This document shows positions 7,480-14,899 of a stretch of 28,059 nt of DNA, in pieces. The stretch spans positions 1 through 28,059 of the forward strand of contig CAMLDK010000002.1 of the NCBI GenBank assembly GCA_946478995.1. The letters are read 5' to 3'. Position 1 is the first letter of the stretch. Each line of letters starts with the position of its first letter. Position numbers and translations under genes: made by a program. This DNA is from an uncultured Candidatus Saccharibacteria bacterium. GTDB taxonomy: Bacteria > Patescibacteria > Saccharimonadia > Saccharimonadales > 2-12-FULL-41-12. The notes beneath the pieces were generated by a model that saw only the letters and a list, made by a program, of their open reading frames with translations, was not told the DNA's origin and made no database searches.

Positions 7480-7773
7480 CTATTTAACTGTCGCTAAGAC
7501 GTCTTCTTCTTTTACTAAAATGTACTCTTTGCCGTCCACTTTGACATCGTTGGTGCTGTAGCCTTTGTACAAAATTCGATCGCCTACCTTGATGTTTACA
7601 GGTATGCGTTCGTTGTCGTCGCCAACCTTTCCGGGACCGACTGCTACGACCTTAGCTATTTTCGGTTTTTCGGCAGCGCTGTCCGGCAGATAAATTCCGC
7701 TGGCGGTTTTGGTTTGGGCTGCCTCTTCTTCGGCAACCACGTAATCGGCCAAAGGGTTTATTGGTACGCTCAT
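7480..7773 (-). CDS. groES: Co-chaperonin GroES (10 kDa)
   Basis: GroES caps the GroEL ring. The 97-residue sequence begins MSVPINPLADYVVAEEEAA and contains the mobile loop TKTASGIYLPDSA, the GPGK turn and the C-terminal EYILVKEEDVLATV strand typical of Cpn10. An in-frame ATG four codons upstream (7785) is part of the ribosome binding site: GGAGGAATCA leads into the ATG at 7773, so the shorter form is chosen. It is first in the operon with groEL. The transcript leader is about 90 bases long and the CIRCE operator sits at its start. Confidence 0.97.
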   Translation of the reverse strand: MSVPINPLADYVVAEEEAAQTKTASGIYLPDSAAEKPKIAKVVAVGPGKVGDDNERIPVNIKVGDRILYKGYSTNDVKVDGKEYILVKEEDVLATVK

Positions 7774-7862
7774 TGATTCCTCCATTTAAAGCTTTAAGAG
7801 TTTTAAAAGCAGATGTTTCCTCGCAAAAAACACCTGCTATCAAGTGAACCTTGAGTGGTTCT

Positions 7863-7889
7863 CTAGCACTCAATATACCCGAGTGCTAA
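7863..7889. promoter_or_regulatory. CIRCE element (HrcA operator) before groES-groEL
   Basis: The consensus is TTAGCACTC-N9-GAGTGCTAA. Here the left arm is CTAGCACTC (one mismatch) at 7863-7871, followed by 9 bases and a perfect right arm, GAGTGCTAA, at 7881-7889. The element overlaps the -10 box and spacer of the groES promoter, so an HrcA repressor should control heat induction. hrcA is not in the window. Confidence 0.95.
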
Positions 7890-7901
7890 CAAGCCTGTCA
7901 A
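7872..7901 (-). promoter_or_regulatory. groES-groEL promoter
   Basis: On the minus strand: perfect TTGACA (7896-7901), 18-base spacer, TATATT (7872-7877), interleaved with the CIRCE arms. The -35 box overlaps the TGA stop (7898-7900) of the upstream Mur ligase gene. Confidence 0.85.
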
Positions 7902-9181
7902 GACCTCAGGTATTTACGGGCTATTTCCTTATCGCTCCAAGATATAAACTTGCCGCCCATGTTGCGGGTGGTTTCATGGCCTAAGCCGGTAATAAGCACC
8001 GTGTCGCCGGGTTTAGCGTCACTGATAGCCTGTTTTATAGCTTCTTCCCTCTCGTCAATTATTTTTGTTTTTTGAGTGGCTTTTGCCTTTTTTATACCTT
8101 CGTAAACTGAATCTATGATAGATTTTGGGTCTTCGGTGTAAGTTTCGTCATCTGTCAGGTATATAAAACCGGCATATTTGGCGGCAGATTGGCCCATAAG
8201 CGGGCGCTTGGACCTGTCACGGTCGCCTGTAGCACCAAAGACGATACGGACTTTGCCTTTGGTGATAGTTTTCAGCGTTCTAAGGGCATTCTCTATGGAG
8301 TCCGGAGTAATGGCGTAGTCTATGAACACCTTGAATTTCGCGGTAGGCGAACTTATCGGCTCAAACCTGCCGGGAACTGCTTGCAGCGCCGCAATTCCGG
8401 CTTCGATTTTTGTAAATTCAATATCAAGGAGCAGCCCTACCGCGGCGGCCTGGGCGGCATTGTATAAGTTGAATTCGCCGAGTAACTTAGTTTTTATTTT
8501 CAGGATAGATCCAGAGGTAACGAGCTCTGCTTCGGAGCCTGAAGCGGTAACTCTAGCACTCTTTAGACGGGCGTGGTTGCCGGCGGCTTTGCCGACTGAA
8601 AAGATTTCGGCGTTTGATCGGGCTGCGAAGTACTCATACCAATCGTCATCGGCATTCAAAATAGCCGTTTTGGCACCGTAATCCCGCAGAAGCAGCGATT
8701 TGGCACGGGCATAATTTTCCATCGTTTTGTGATAATCCAGATGCTCGGGAGTCAGATTGGTCACCACGGCTATTTCGACCTTAACTCCTGTGATCCGGTG
8801 CTGATCAAGGGCATGGCTAGGAGTCTCGAGGACCGCCCAGTCGACTCCGGCTTTCTTAGCCCGGGCAAAGAACTTTTGGACTTCTGACTGTTTCTCGAGC
8901 GTCCTGGTAGTCGTTCTAGGGAACTTCTTACCGGAGATTTCCATCATCGGCGTAGTTATCATGGCGGTCTTATAGCCGGCGGCTTTTAAGACTTCGTTGA
9001 TATAAGCCGAAGTGGTACTCTTGCCATTCGTGCCGGTCACAGCTACTACCTTGATATTGCGAGCCGGAAAGCCGAAGCGCACCTGCCAGAACAGCCCCCT
9101 GGCTAGCCGATATAGGCTCTCAACGCTCCTAAGGGCTGTTTTAGGAACAAGACTTCTAATCAATTTTTTAACCGGCTTCAT
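7898..9181 (-). CDS. murE: Mur ligase of the MurE type, lacking the usual N-terminal domain
   Basis: The 427-residue protein has the ATP-binding and C-terminal domains of the Mur ligases, which add amino acids to UDP-N-acetylmuramoyl peptides in peptidoglycan synthesis. Visible: P-loop VTGTNGKSTTSAY (about 49-60), TTPMMEISGK and TTRTLE (substrate loop), ETPSHALDQHR, NLTPEHLDYH with the Mg-binding residues, ILNADDDW, LGEFNLYNAAQAAA, VPGRFE, FIDYAITPDSI, VFGATGDRDRSKRPLMG and ITGLGHE. These match MurE better than MurC/D/F. Only about 45 residues precede the P-loop, against roughly 110 in E. coli MurE, so the UDP-binding first domain is absent. The DNPR signature of diaminopimelate-adding enzymes is replaced by DDETYTEDP. 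The third-residue substrate is therefore uncertain. The gene follows the acidic unknown protein by 19 bases. Confidence 0.85.
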   Translation of the reverse strand: MKPVKKLIRSLVPKTALRSVESLYRLARGLFWQVRFGFPARNIKVVAVTGTNGKSTTSAYINEVLKAAGYKTAMITTPMMEISGKKFPRTTTRTLEKQSEVQKFFARAKKAGVDWAVLETPSHALDQHRITGVKVEIAVVTNLTPEHLDYHKTMENYARAKSLLLRDYGAKTAILNADDDWYEYFAARSNAEIFSVGKAAGNHARLKSARVTASGSEAELVTSGSILKIKTKLLGEFNLYNAAQAAAVGLLLDIEFTKIEAGIAALQAVPGRFEPISSPTAKFKVFIDYAITPDSIENALRTLKTITKGKVRIVFGATGDRDRSKRPLMGQSAAKYAGFIYLTDDETYTEDPKSIIDSVYEGIKKAKATQKTKIIDEREEAIKQAISDAKPGDTVLITGLGHETTRNMGGKFISWSDKEIARKYLRS

Positions 9182-9200
9182 TCAGTTCATGATACCAGTT

Positions 9201-9752
9201 TTACGATCCGGTATTTGAGGCTTGGACCAATACGGGATAACTATAAATATTCGGTTTACCGCTATCCGGGGGCAATATGCCTAGCTCCTGGGCAGTAAAC
9301 TCGTGTACGGCCATATCTTCCGGCTCTTCAGCTACAGGCTCCTCTCTCATTGCTCTTTCCAGTTCTACCGCATCGGCTAAAGATTCTATAGGGCGACCTG
9401 TTTGGAGGGCGTATTCTTCCATTTTGCCCGGGCTATTTTGAAAACCGTCAAAGCTGTGGTGAGTAGCGCTTTTTATACAGCCAATCATCCATTTCTCGGC
9501 ACCCTCTTTATCCGGATCCGGACGTTTTTCCACGCTTGTTATCAATAAATCAATACCGCCAGAACCTCCGTTCAGAGGATCCAGCAGCCTTATAACATCG
9601 CCGCTTCTTAAAATGCCGGGATCCTCAACAGGAGGCGTATCCAAGAAATTCCCTGATTCTTCATATTCTCGCCACCGCATGAGCAATTCCTCGCGGGTTT
9701 TCGGGACTTGTTTCTTTGGTCTTGGTTCTTTTTCTTTGGTTTCGTCGGACAT
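9201..9752 (-). CDS. Uncharacterised acidic cytosolic protein
   Basis: A 183-residue protein that I do not recognise. The N-terminus is highly charged (MSDETKEKEPRPKKQVPKTR), followed by REELLMRWREYEESGNFLD and a small globular-looking part, ILRSGDVIRLLDPLNGGSGGIDLLITSVEKRPD then EKWMIGCIKSATHH, which could form a beta-rich domain. The last 60 residues are rich in Glu and Pro. There is no signal peptide or membrane segment. It has its own promoter and lies 19 bases upstream of the Mur ligase gene on the same strand, so the two are probably cotranscribed. The leader of about 20 bases carries no clear Shine-Dalgarno sequence. It is a real gene by its clean promoter and unbroken frame; no function is offered. 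Confidence 0.75.
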   Translation of the reverse strand: MSDETKEKEPRPKKQVPKTREELLMRWREYEESGNFLDTPPVEDPGILRSGDVIRLLDPLNGGSGGIDLLITSVEKRPDPDKEGAEKWMIGCIKSATHHSFDGFQNSPGKMEEYALQTGRPIESLADAVELERAMREEPVAEEPEDMAVHEFTAQELGILPPDSGKPNIYSYPVLVQASNTGS

Positions 9753-9776
9753 TTTTGTTTTTTGACTTAGGCTTGC

Positions 9777-9806
9777 ATTATAACATACTTAGTATAGATT
9801 TGTCAA
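9777..9806 (-). promoter_or_regulatory. Promoter of the unknown protein-murE pair
   Basis: On the minus strand: perfect TTGACA (9801-9806), 18-base spacer ending in TGT, perfect TATAAT (9777-9782), giving an extended -10. The ATG is at 9752, 24 bases beyond the -10 box. Confidence 0.8.
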
Positions 9807-9828
9807 TGATAGCCTTCTAGGTATAGGG

Positions 9829-9834
9829 TATAGT
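9829..9834 (+). promoter_or_regulatory. -10 box of tsaD, leaderless geometry
   Basis: TATAGT at 9829-9834, then exactly 7 bases to the tsaD ATG at 9842. No convincing -35 is visible at 16-18 bases; TTGTCA at 9800-9805 is too far upstream. The arrangement matches the other leaderless starts in the window. Confidence 0.5.
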
Positions 9835-9841
9835 ACAGACT

Positions 9842-11077
9842 ATGAAAATATTGGGAATTGAAAGCAGTTGTGATGAAACAGGTGCGGCAGTGGTCGAAGG
9901 AAACGGCGATGGTCTGGAGCTGTTATCGAACGCGCTAGCCAGTTCGGCCGACCTGCACCGGCAATATGGCGGCGTGGTGCCGGAGATCGCCGCCCGCAGC
10001 CATATAGAAGCAATCAACCCTGTAATAAATCAGGCTCTTCTTGAGGCAAAATACGGACAAGGCGTCGGTTTGGACGGAGTGCAAGGAAACAAGGAGAAAC
10101 GAACGAATCGTACAAACGGTACGAAGAGTGAGTCTCGGACGCAGTTGACACAGCAATCTGGCAAAAGTACCGGCAGTGTTTTGAGCTCTGCTCAAAAGCA
10201 GACCGGTACGCCCGATGACTTGTGGGACGATATTGACGCTATCGCGGTTACATATGGTCCGGGTTTAGGCGGCAGTCTGCTGGTAGGCGTACTGACGGCC
10301 CGTACGTTAGCTATTCTTCACAATAAACCGCTGTACGGCGTTAACCATGTGCTGGCTCATACATATGCCGCATTTATTACCGGTGGCAGAATTTCCGGTT
10401 ATCAATTAGCCTCAAAACCGCCGGAGTTCCCGCTGTTAGCACTGATCGTCAGCGGCGGACCTACGCAGCTGGTTTATTTTGAAGATCACTTCAAATATTC
10501 TTTGCTCGGGACAACCTCAGATGATGCCGTAGGGGAAGCATATGATAAGACGGCAAAGATACTCGGACTTCCCTACCCTGGCGGTCCTTCGGTGGAAAAG
10601 CTGGCTTTTAAAGGCGATCCCGATAAATACACCCTGCCTAAGCCAAAGACGGAGAACAAATACGGCTTTAGCTATTCCGGCTTGAAGACGGCCGTTTTAA
10701 GGCTCGCTCAGAAAGAAATCAGTGAAGATTACGGTTTTCCCTCGCACAAGATAGCAGACAGGCTCAGCGGAGCCCAGCAAGCCGATATTGCGGCCTGCTT
10801 CAACCAAGTAGCCATTGAAATCCTGGTAGATAAGACCAGGCAGGCTTGTGAAGAATACGACCCCAAAAGCGTGATTATAGCCGGCGGCGTATCAGCCAGC
10901 CCGGAACTTCGAAAACAGATGAAAACCGCCCTAAAAATTTCTCCGGTTTTTGCAGATCCGAAGCTATGCACGGATAACGGGGCGATGATAGCCGCCGCCG
11001 GATACTTCATGAAGCTGGCAGAAATCTCCTCTAGCGACCCCAGGGAGCTCGATATCGCGCCCGGCCTCTCTATGTAA
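9842..11077 (+). CDS. tsaD: tRNA N6-threonylcarbamoyladenosine transferase TsaD
   Basis: TsaD transfers the threonylcarbamoyl group to A37 of ANN-decoding tRNAs, with TsaB and TsaE. The start MKILGIESSCDETGAAVV is the family opening. The metal-binding HxxxH is HVLAH (His169, His173), and YGPGLGGSLLVG, LIVSGGPTQLV, GTTSDDAVGEAYDK, YGFSYSGLKTAV and IIAGGVSASPELR follow in order, with the last metal Asp in CTDNGAMIA. The protein has 411 residues, about 60 more than usual, because residues about 72-125 form a Gly/Ser/Thr/Lys/Gln-rich insertion between the second helix and the DDIDAIAVTYGPG strand. That insertion is encoded by DNA with a large imperfect palindrome. The gene is divergent from the unknown protein and followed by a terminator-like hairpin. 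Confidence 0.96.
   Translation: MKILGIESSCDETGAAVVEGNGDGLELLSNALASSADLHRQYGGVVPEIAARSHIEAINPVINQALLEAKYGQGVGLDGVQGNKEKRTNRTNGTKSESRTQLTQQSGKSTGSVLSSAQKQTGTPDDLWDDIDAIAVTYGPGLGGSLLVGVLTARTLAILHNKPLYGVNHVLAHTYAAFITGGRISGYQLASKPPEFPLLALIVSGGPTQLVYFEDHFKYSLLGTTSDDAVGEAYDKTAKILGLPYPGGPSVEKLAFKGDPDKYTLPKPKTENKYGFSYSGLKTAVLRLAQKEISEDYGFPSHKIADRLSGAQQADIAACFNQVAIEILVDKTRQACEEYDPKSVIIAGGVSASPELRKQMKTALKISPVFADPKLCTDNGAMIAAAGYFMKLAEISSSDPRELDIAPGLSM
10167..10209. repeat. Imperfect 43-base palindrome inside tsaD
   Basis: Outer arms GTACCGG (10167-10173) and CCGGTAC (10203-10209) pair perfectly. Inner arms TTTTGAGC (10179-10186) and GCTCAAAA (10190-10197) pair perfectly around the loop TCT. Five unpaired bases lie on each side between them. 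It falls within the part of tsaD that has no counterpart in normal TsaD proteins. A smaller inverted pair, CGTAC/GTACG, lies about 50 bases upstream. Confidence 0.75.
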
Positions 11078-11196
11078 ACGAATATGCTTATGCTAAAATA
11101 AACTGGCAAAAACAAAAATGTGGGGCGAAGGCCTGGGTTAATTTCTTCTCTAGGCCGAGCTATAGAAATAAAATACATTTAAGGTCGCAGGGATTA

Positions 11197-11230
11197 GGGG
11201 ATTATAGATAATCTCCTGGTTTTTGTTGTC
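11197..11230 (+). terminator. Rho-independent terminator candidate after tsaD
   Basis: GGGGATTA (11197-11204) pairs with TAATCTCC (11209-11216) around a TAGA loop, with one G-T pair. The following bases are TGG and then a T-rich stretch (TTTTTGTTGTCTTTT) interrupted by a few G/C. The moderate stem and imperfect T tract make this plausible but not strong. Confidence 0.5.
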
Positions 11231-11255
11231 TTTTCACGGGAAATTATGTTCTAAT
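11226..11255 (+). promoter_or_regulatory. Possible valS promoter
   Basis: TTGTCT (11226-11231), 18-base spacer, TCTAAT (11250-11255). Transcription from here would give a leader of about 200 bases before the valS GTG. It overlaps the T-rich tail of the preceding terminator candidate. Confidence 0.4.
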
Positions 11256-11297
11256 TTCGATTTCTCCAACAGGGGTGATATACTTCTACTTTATGGA

Positions 11298-11466
11298 CTG
11301 GAGTTACACACTTGAGAACAGAATGATATTTCTTGCCGAGGAACGGAGTGAGGCGTACAAGAGATACGGCGAGCGAGTACTGCAGGCAAAAATATTATCA
11401 TTCTCCAAGAACGACCTTAAAGAGCAAACTTGCTTTGCTCTAGAAAGGCGTGGTGTGTAACTACAG
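11298..11466 (+). other. Highly structured leader, or palindromic element, before valS
   Basis: The 388 bases between tsaD and valS hold no gene I can support, but their second half is full of nested inverted repeats. The outer pair is CTGGAGTTACACAC (11298-11311) with GTGTGTAACTACAG (11453-11466), 13 of 14 complementary, and it ends on the G of the valS start codon. Inside, CTTG (11311-11314), AGAATGATA (11320-11328) and TTGCC (11333-11337) pair with CAAG (11406-11409), TATCATTCT (11396-11404) and GGCAA (11385-11389), forming a long interrupted helix. A third hairpin, AGAGCAAA (11421-11428) with TTTGCTCT (11434-11441), lies between them. This is a closed multi-helix junction. It could be a cis-regulatory RNA for valS or a miniature inverted-repeat element. 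I do not see the conserved T-box sequence. A GTG-started frame of 61 codons (11275-11460) spans it. Confidence 0.65.
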
Positions 11467-14009
11467 TGAGACTGCCGAAAAACTACGAACCCCAGGAATA
11501 CGAAGCCGACATTTACAGGCTATGGGAAGAAAGCGGCGCCTTTAAGCCTTCGGGCAGTAATGATCAACCTTATTGCATAGTAATGCCTCCGCCGAACGCT
11601 AATGCCGGATTGCATATAGGCTATGCCTTGACGAACGCCCTGGAAGATATATCCGCCAGATACAACCGCATGCAAGGCCGCCCTACGCTTCTGCTGCCCG
11701 GTGCTGACCACGCCGGATTTGAGACCCAGGTGGTATATGAGAAAAAGCTGGCCGCCGAAGGGAAAAGCCGGTTTGATTTCACAAGGGACGAGCTCTATGC
11801 CCAGATATGGGATTTCGTCCAAGCTAACAAGGGGCTTTTTGAAAGCCAGATCAGAGCAATGGGCGCCAGCTGCGACTGGTCGCAATATACGTTCACCTTG
11901 GACGATAAGATAGTCAAAAGCGCTTATTCCACCTTTAAAAAAATGTGGGATGAAGGCCTTATTTACAGGGGTGAAAGACTAGTTAATTACTGTACTTTCC
12001 ACGGCACGGGCTTTGCCGATATAGAAGTAGCTTATGAGGATGCGTCTACACCGCTTTATTACATGCAATACGGCCCGTTCGAGCTGGCTACCACCCGTCC
12101 GGAAACCAAGTTCGGCGATACGGCGATAGCCGTTCACCCTAGCGATAAGAGATATAAACAATATGTGGGCAAGGTTATCGAGGTAGAAGGCGTGAACGGT
12201 ATGTTTGAAATACAAGTAGTTGCCGACGAAATGGTAGATCCAAAGTTCGGCACCGGAGTAGTCAAGATAACTCCGGCCCACGATTTCAACGACTGGGAAG
12301 TTGCCCAGAGGCATAACCTGCCGGCCGTCAAGGTGATAGACAACGACGGCACGCTGAATGAAAAAACCGGCCGTTTCAGCGGCCTGACAGTTAAAGAGGC
12401 GAGAGTTGAGGTTGTAAAGGCCCTTGAAGAAAAGGGTTTGCTGAAAAGGGTCGATAAGGATTATAAAAACCGTATAGGCAAGTGCTACAAATGCGGGACA
12501 ATCATCGAACCGATGCTTATGAAGCAATGGTTTATAAACATGAAACCGCTGGCGCAAGCAGCGATCAAGGAGCTCAAAGCAGGGAAAATCAAGTTCTATC
12601 CGGACACGAAGAAAGCCCAGCTAATAAAATATCTGGAAGGCCTGAGGGATTGGAATATCTCCCGCCAGATCGCCTGGGGGATTCCTATACCGGCCTTTGT
12701 TAACGTAGAGGACGATAACGACTGGATATTCGATGAAAGCGTAGGGGACCTGACAATAGTCAGGAACGGCCGTGAATACAGGCGCGATCCGGATGTTTTT
12801 GACACCTGGTTTTCCAGCTCCAGCTGGCCATATGCTACCCTGGAATACCCCGACAATAAAGAGCTTAAGAAATTTTACCCGAACGGGCTGATGGAAACCG
12901 GCGGGGAGATCCTCTATCCGTGGGTTTCCCGAATGATAATGCTCGGCCTTTATACCACCGGTGAAGTACCGTTCAAAGAAGTTTATATCCACGGCTATGT
13001 CATGGCCGAAGACGGGTCGAAAATGAGCAAATCGGTCGGCAATGTGGTTGACCCGCTGCCTATTATCAAACAGTACGGTTCTGATGCCCTGAGAATGGGC
13101 ATCATATCCGGCAGATCAGCGGCCACCAACACCGGCTATGACGGCCGGCGGGTGATCGAGGCGCGCAATTTCTGTAATAAGCTGTGGAATATCGCCCGCT
13201 ATATCGAAAGCAAAGTCAAAACCAACGAAGCCGGCCAGATTCCAACGCCTCAAACGCCGGCCGACCACTGGATATTAAGCTGTCTGGCTCACGCTAAATC
13301 AAGGCTTAACAACCTGCTTAAGAACTACGAATTCAGTGAAGCTTATGAGACTATATACCACCTGGTCTGGGACGACATAGCCGACTGGTACATCGAGGCC
13401 AGCAAAGACCAGTCCGATCCTAAAATGCTGGATTATGTTCTGGAATCAGCTCTGAAATTAGCTCATCCCTTCGCGCCGTTCTTAACTGAAACTATCTGGC
13501 AGACCCTCTACCCGAAAACAAATACGCTGCTTATAAGCCAGCGCTGGGAGGAAACAGCCGGCTATGACCAAGGGCAGGCTAATGATTTCAAGAAATTGAA
13601 AGCCATCATAACGGAGGTGAGGCACATAAAAACCATATTAACCGCCGGCGGCGGCACGCTGCATCATTCCCAGTCTCGTCTCATAGAAGAGAATGAAAAA
13701 CTTATCAAGAAACTAGCCGGTTTGGACGATATCAAAAAAGCTTCAGCGCTCCAAGGCATAGCCCTAACGCAAACTCAAGAAAATTGTTCGGTGGATCTGG
13801 GAGAAGAGAACGCCGCCAAGTTGACTGCCGGTTTAGCCGACAGGGAAGAGAAACTAAACAAAAGTATACAAACCCTGAAGAACCGCCTATCCAATAAGAA
13901 TTACCTGCAAAAAGCACCGGCTAATCTGGTAAATGAGACTAAACGACAACTCAAAGAGACCGAAGAAGAACTGAAAAAAACCCAAGTTCTGATCAAAGAT
14001 TATTCTTAA
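11466..14009 (+). CDS. valS: Valyl-tRNA synthetase
   Basis: A class I synthetase that charges tRNA-Val in the cytosol. It starts at GTG 11466 (MRLPKNYEPQEYEADIYRLWEESG), the typical ValRS opening; an ATG at 11430 in frame would place the structured leader inside the protein. 847 residues. Seen: the HIGH-region PPPNANAGLHIGYAL (residues 50-53 read HIGY rather than HIGH), GADHAGFETQ, the editing domain around ATTRPETKFGDTAIAVHP and DFNDWEVAQRHNLP, a zinc-like pair CYKCGT, DVFDTWFSSSSWP, KMSKS exactly at 519-523, and a C-terminal coiled coil (about 770-847) of the ValRS type that contacts tRNA. The coding end overlaps the convergent XRE-HAD gene by 4 bases. No good Shine-Dalgarno sequence lies directly upstream. 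Confidence 0.97.
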   Translation: MRLPKNYEPQEYEADIYRLWEESGAFKPSGSNDQPYCIVMPPPNANAGLHIGYALTNALEDISARYNRMQGRPTLLLPGADHAGFETQVVYEKKLAAEGKSRFDFTRDELYAQIWDFVQANKGLFESQIRAMGASCDWSQYTFTLDDKIVKSAYSTFKKMWDEGLIYRGERLVNYCTFHGTGFADIEVAYEDASTPLYYMQYGPFELATTRPETKFGDTAIAVHPSDKRYKQYVGKVIEVEGVNGMFEIQVVADEMVDPKFGTGVVKITPAHDFNDWEVAQRHNLPAVKVIDNDGTLNEKTGRFSGLTVKEARVEVVKALEEKGLLKRVDKDYKNRIGKCYKCGTIIEPMLMKQWFINMKPLAQAAIKELKAGKIKFYPDTKKAQLIKYLEGLRDWNISRQIAWGIPIPAFVNVEDDNDWIFDESVGDLTIVRNGREYRRDPDVFDTWFSSSSWPYATLEYPDNKELKKFYPNGLMETGGEILYPWVSRMIMLGLYTTGEVPFKEVYIHGYVMAEDGSKMSKSVGNVVDPLPIIKQYGSDALRMGIISGRSAATNTGYDGRRVIEARNFCNKLWNIARYIESKVKTNEAGQIPTPQTPADHWILSCLAHAKSRLNNLLKNYEFSEAYETIYHLVWDDIADWYIEASKDQSDPKMLDYVLESALKLAHPFAPFLTETIWQTLYPKTNTLLISQRWEETAGYDQGQANDFKKLKAIITEVRHIKTILTAGGGTLHHSQSRLIEENEKLIKKLAGLDDIKKASALQGIALTQTQENCSVDLGEENAAKLTAGLADREEKLNKSIQTLKNRLSNKNYLQKAPANLVNETKRQLKETEEELKKTQVLIKDYS

Positions 14010-14863
14010 AATTCAAGGGTTTGCCGGACGCGTTTGACGGATTCGGCGGGATGGGAATCGTCAAACCACAGCACGTGCCAGCCCATCTGGCCGGCAGCCA
14101 TGACGTTGGCGCGCGAATCGTCGACAAATAAGATCTCTTCCGAATTAGCACCGCTAAGTTCTTGGGCCTTTTTGTATATCTCCTCTTCAGGTTTGATATA
14201 ACCGCTGGCCGATGAATCGATTATTGCGTCGTACTCGAGGTCCGGCAGGAGCTGGCGCTTTAGCATCTCGTCTATAAAACCCGGCATAATGTTGCTAAGC
14301 AGGCCGATACGATAATGCTCGGACGCCCATTCTACCAGTTCCATCGTTTCTTTTATCGGCTCGACTGCCTTCATATAATATTCAGTCCAATCGAGATTTT
14401 TCGTTTTCAGCCTGTTCCCTAGGATGTTATTGAACTCAGCTCTCGACATGTCGCCGCGGCAAACCAGGTCGTTATACTTCCAAAAGGTGTTCTCCACTTC
14501 ATCCACCGTCGCACCGGTAGCATCAGCCAAGGTAGTGAACGCCCGATGATAAAAATGCACCAGGCAGCCGTTGATATCAAAATAGACAAATTCTATACCG
14601 CCTTTTGAGCGCTTTTTCGGCTTTTTGTCATCAGGGGCTTTTTTGAACCCTACCAGCTCATCCATGCCGGTTCCCAGAGATTGGGCGATCTGCTGTATGG
14701 TAAACACCGAAGGAGCTTTTATAGCTCCACGCTCAATCTTAGCCAGCGTAGAATAGCTCAAGCCGGAGTTATGGCAGAGCTGCTGCTGGGTATATCCCGC
14801 CTCCTTGCGCGCCTGCTGAACCCTGAGGCCCAGGCTTTTTTCCATTTCGTCGGATTTTTTCAA
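14006..14863 (-). CDS. XRE-type helix-turn-helix fused to a HAD-like domain
   Basis: A 285-residue fusion. Residues about 11-71 are a Cro/C1-type DNA-binding domain (RVQQARKEAGYTQQQLCHNS then STLAKIERGAIKAPS). After a Lys/Pro-rich linker (75-88) a HAD-fold domain begins: motif I VYFDINGCLV with the nucleophile Asp96, motif II LLSN (Ser190), motif III Lys224 in YIKPEEEIY and motif IV FVDDS (Asp248-Asp249). The second Asp of motif I (DxD), the general acid/base of HAD phosphatases, is Asn98 here. This fits a dehalogenase-like or phosphate-sensing role better than a classical phosphatase. The whole could be a regulator with a built-in metabolite-binding domain; the target is unknown. The start is TTG 14863, after GGTGGGG; ATG 14845 is an alternative. 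The gene ends tail to tail with valS. Confidence 0.85.
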   Translation of the reverse strand: MKKSDEMEKSLGLRVQQARKEAGYTQQQLCHNSGLSYSTLAKIERGAIKAPSVFTIQQIAQSLGTGMDELVGFKKAPDDKKPKKRSKGGIEFVYFDINGCLVHFYHRAFTTLADATGATVDEVENTFWKYNDLVCRGDMSRAEFNNILGNRLKTKNLDWTEYYMKAVEPIKETMELVEWASEHYRIGLLSNIMPGFIDEMLKRQLLPDLEYDAIIDSSASGYIKPEEEIYKKAQELSGANSEEILFVDDSRANVMAAGQMGWHVLWFDDSHPAESVKRVRQTLEF

Positions 14864-14899
14864 CTTAATATGTCCCCACCTTAATAAATCACTGACCTT

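Noticed and set aside
11275..11460. 61-codon frame starting with GTG upstream of valS
   Set aside because: Its DNA is dominated by three nested inverted repeats and its stop lies inside the outer helix; no family is recognised and no Shine-Dalgarno is clear. Kept as part of the structured-leader entry rather than as a gene.
11262..11465. T-box riboswitch for valS
   Set aside because: Position and length fit, but the conserved antiterminator sequence and a terminator with T tract are missing, and I could not place a valine specifier loop.
13732..13917. Antisense frames inside valS and other genes
   Set aside because: These are opposite-strand shadows of clear coding sequences, with no promoters and no recognisable domains.
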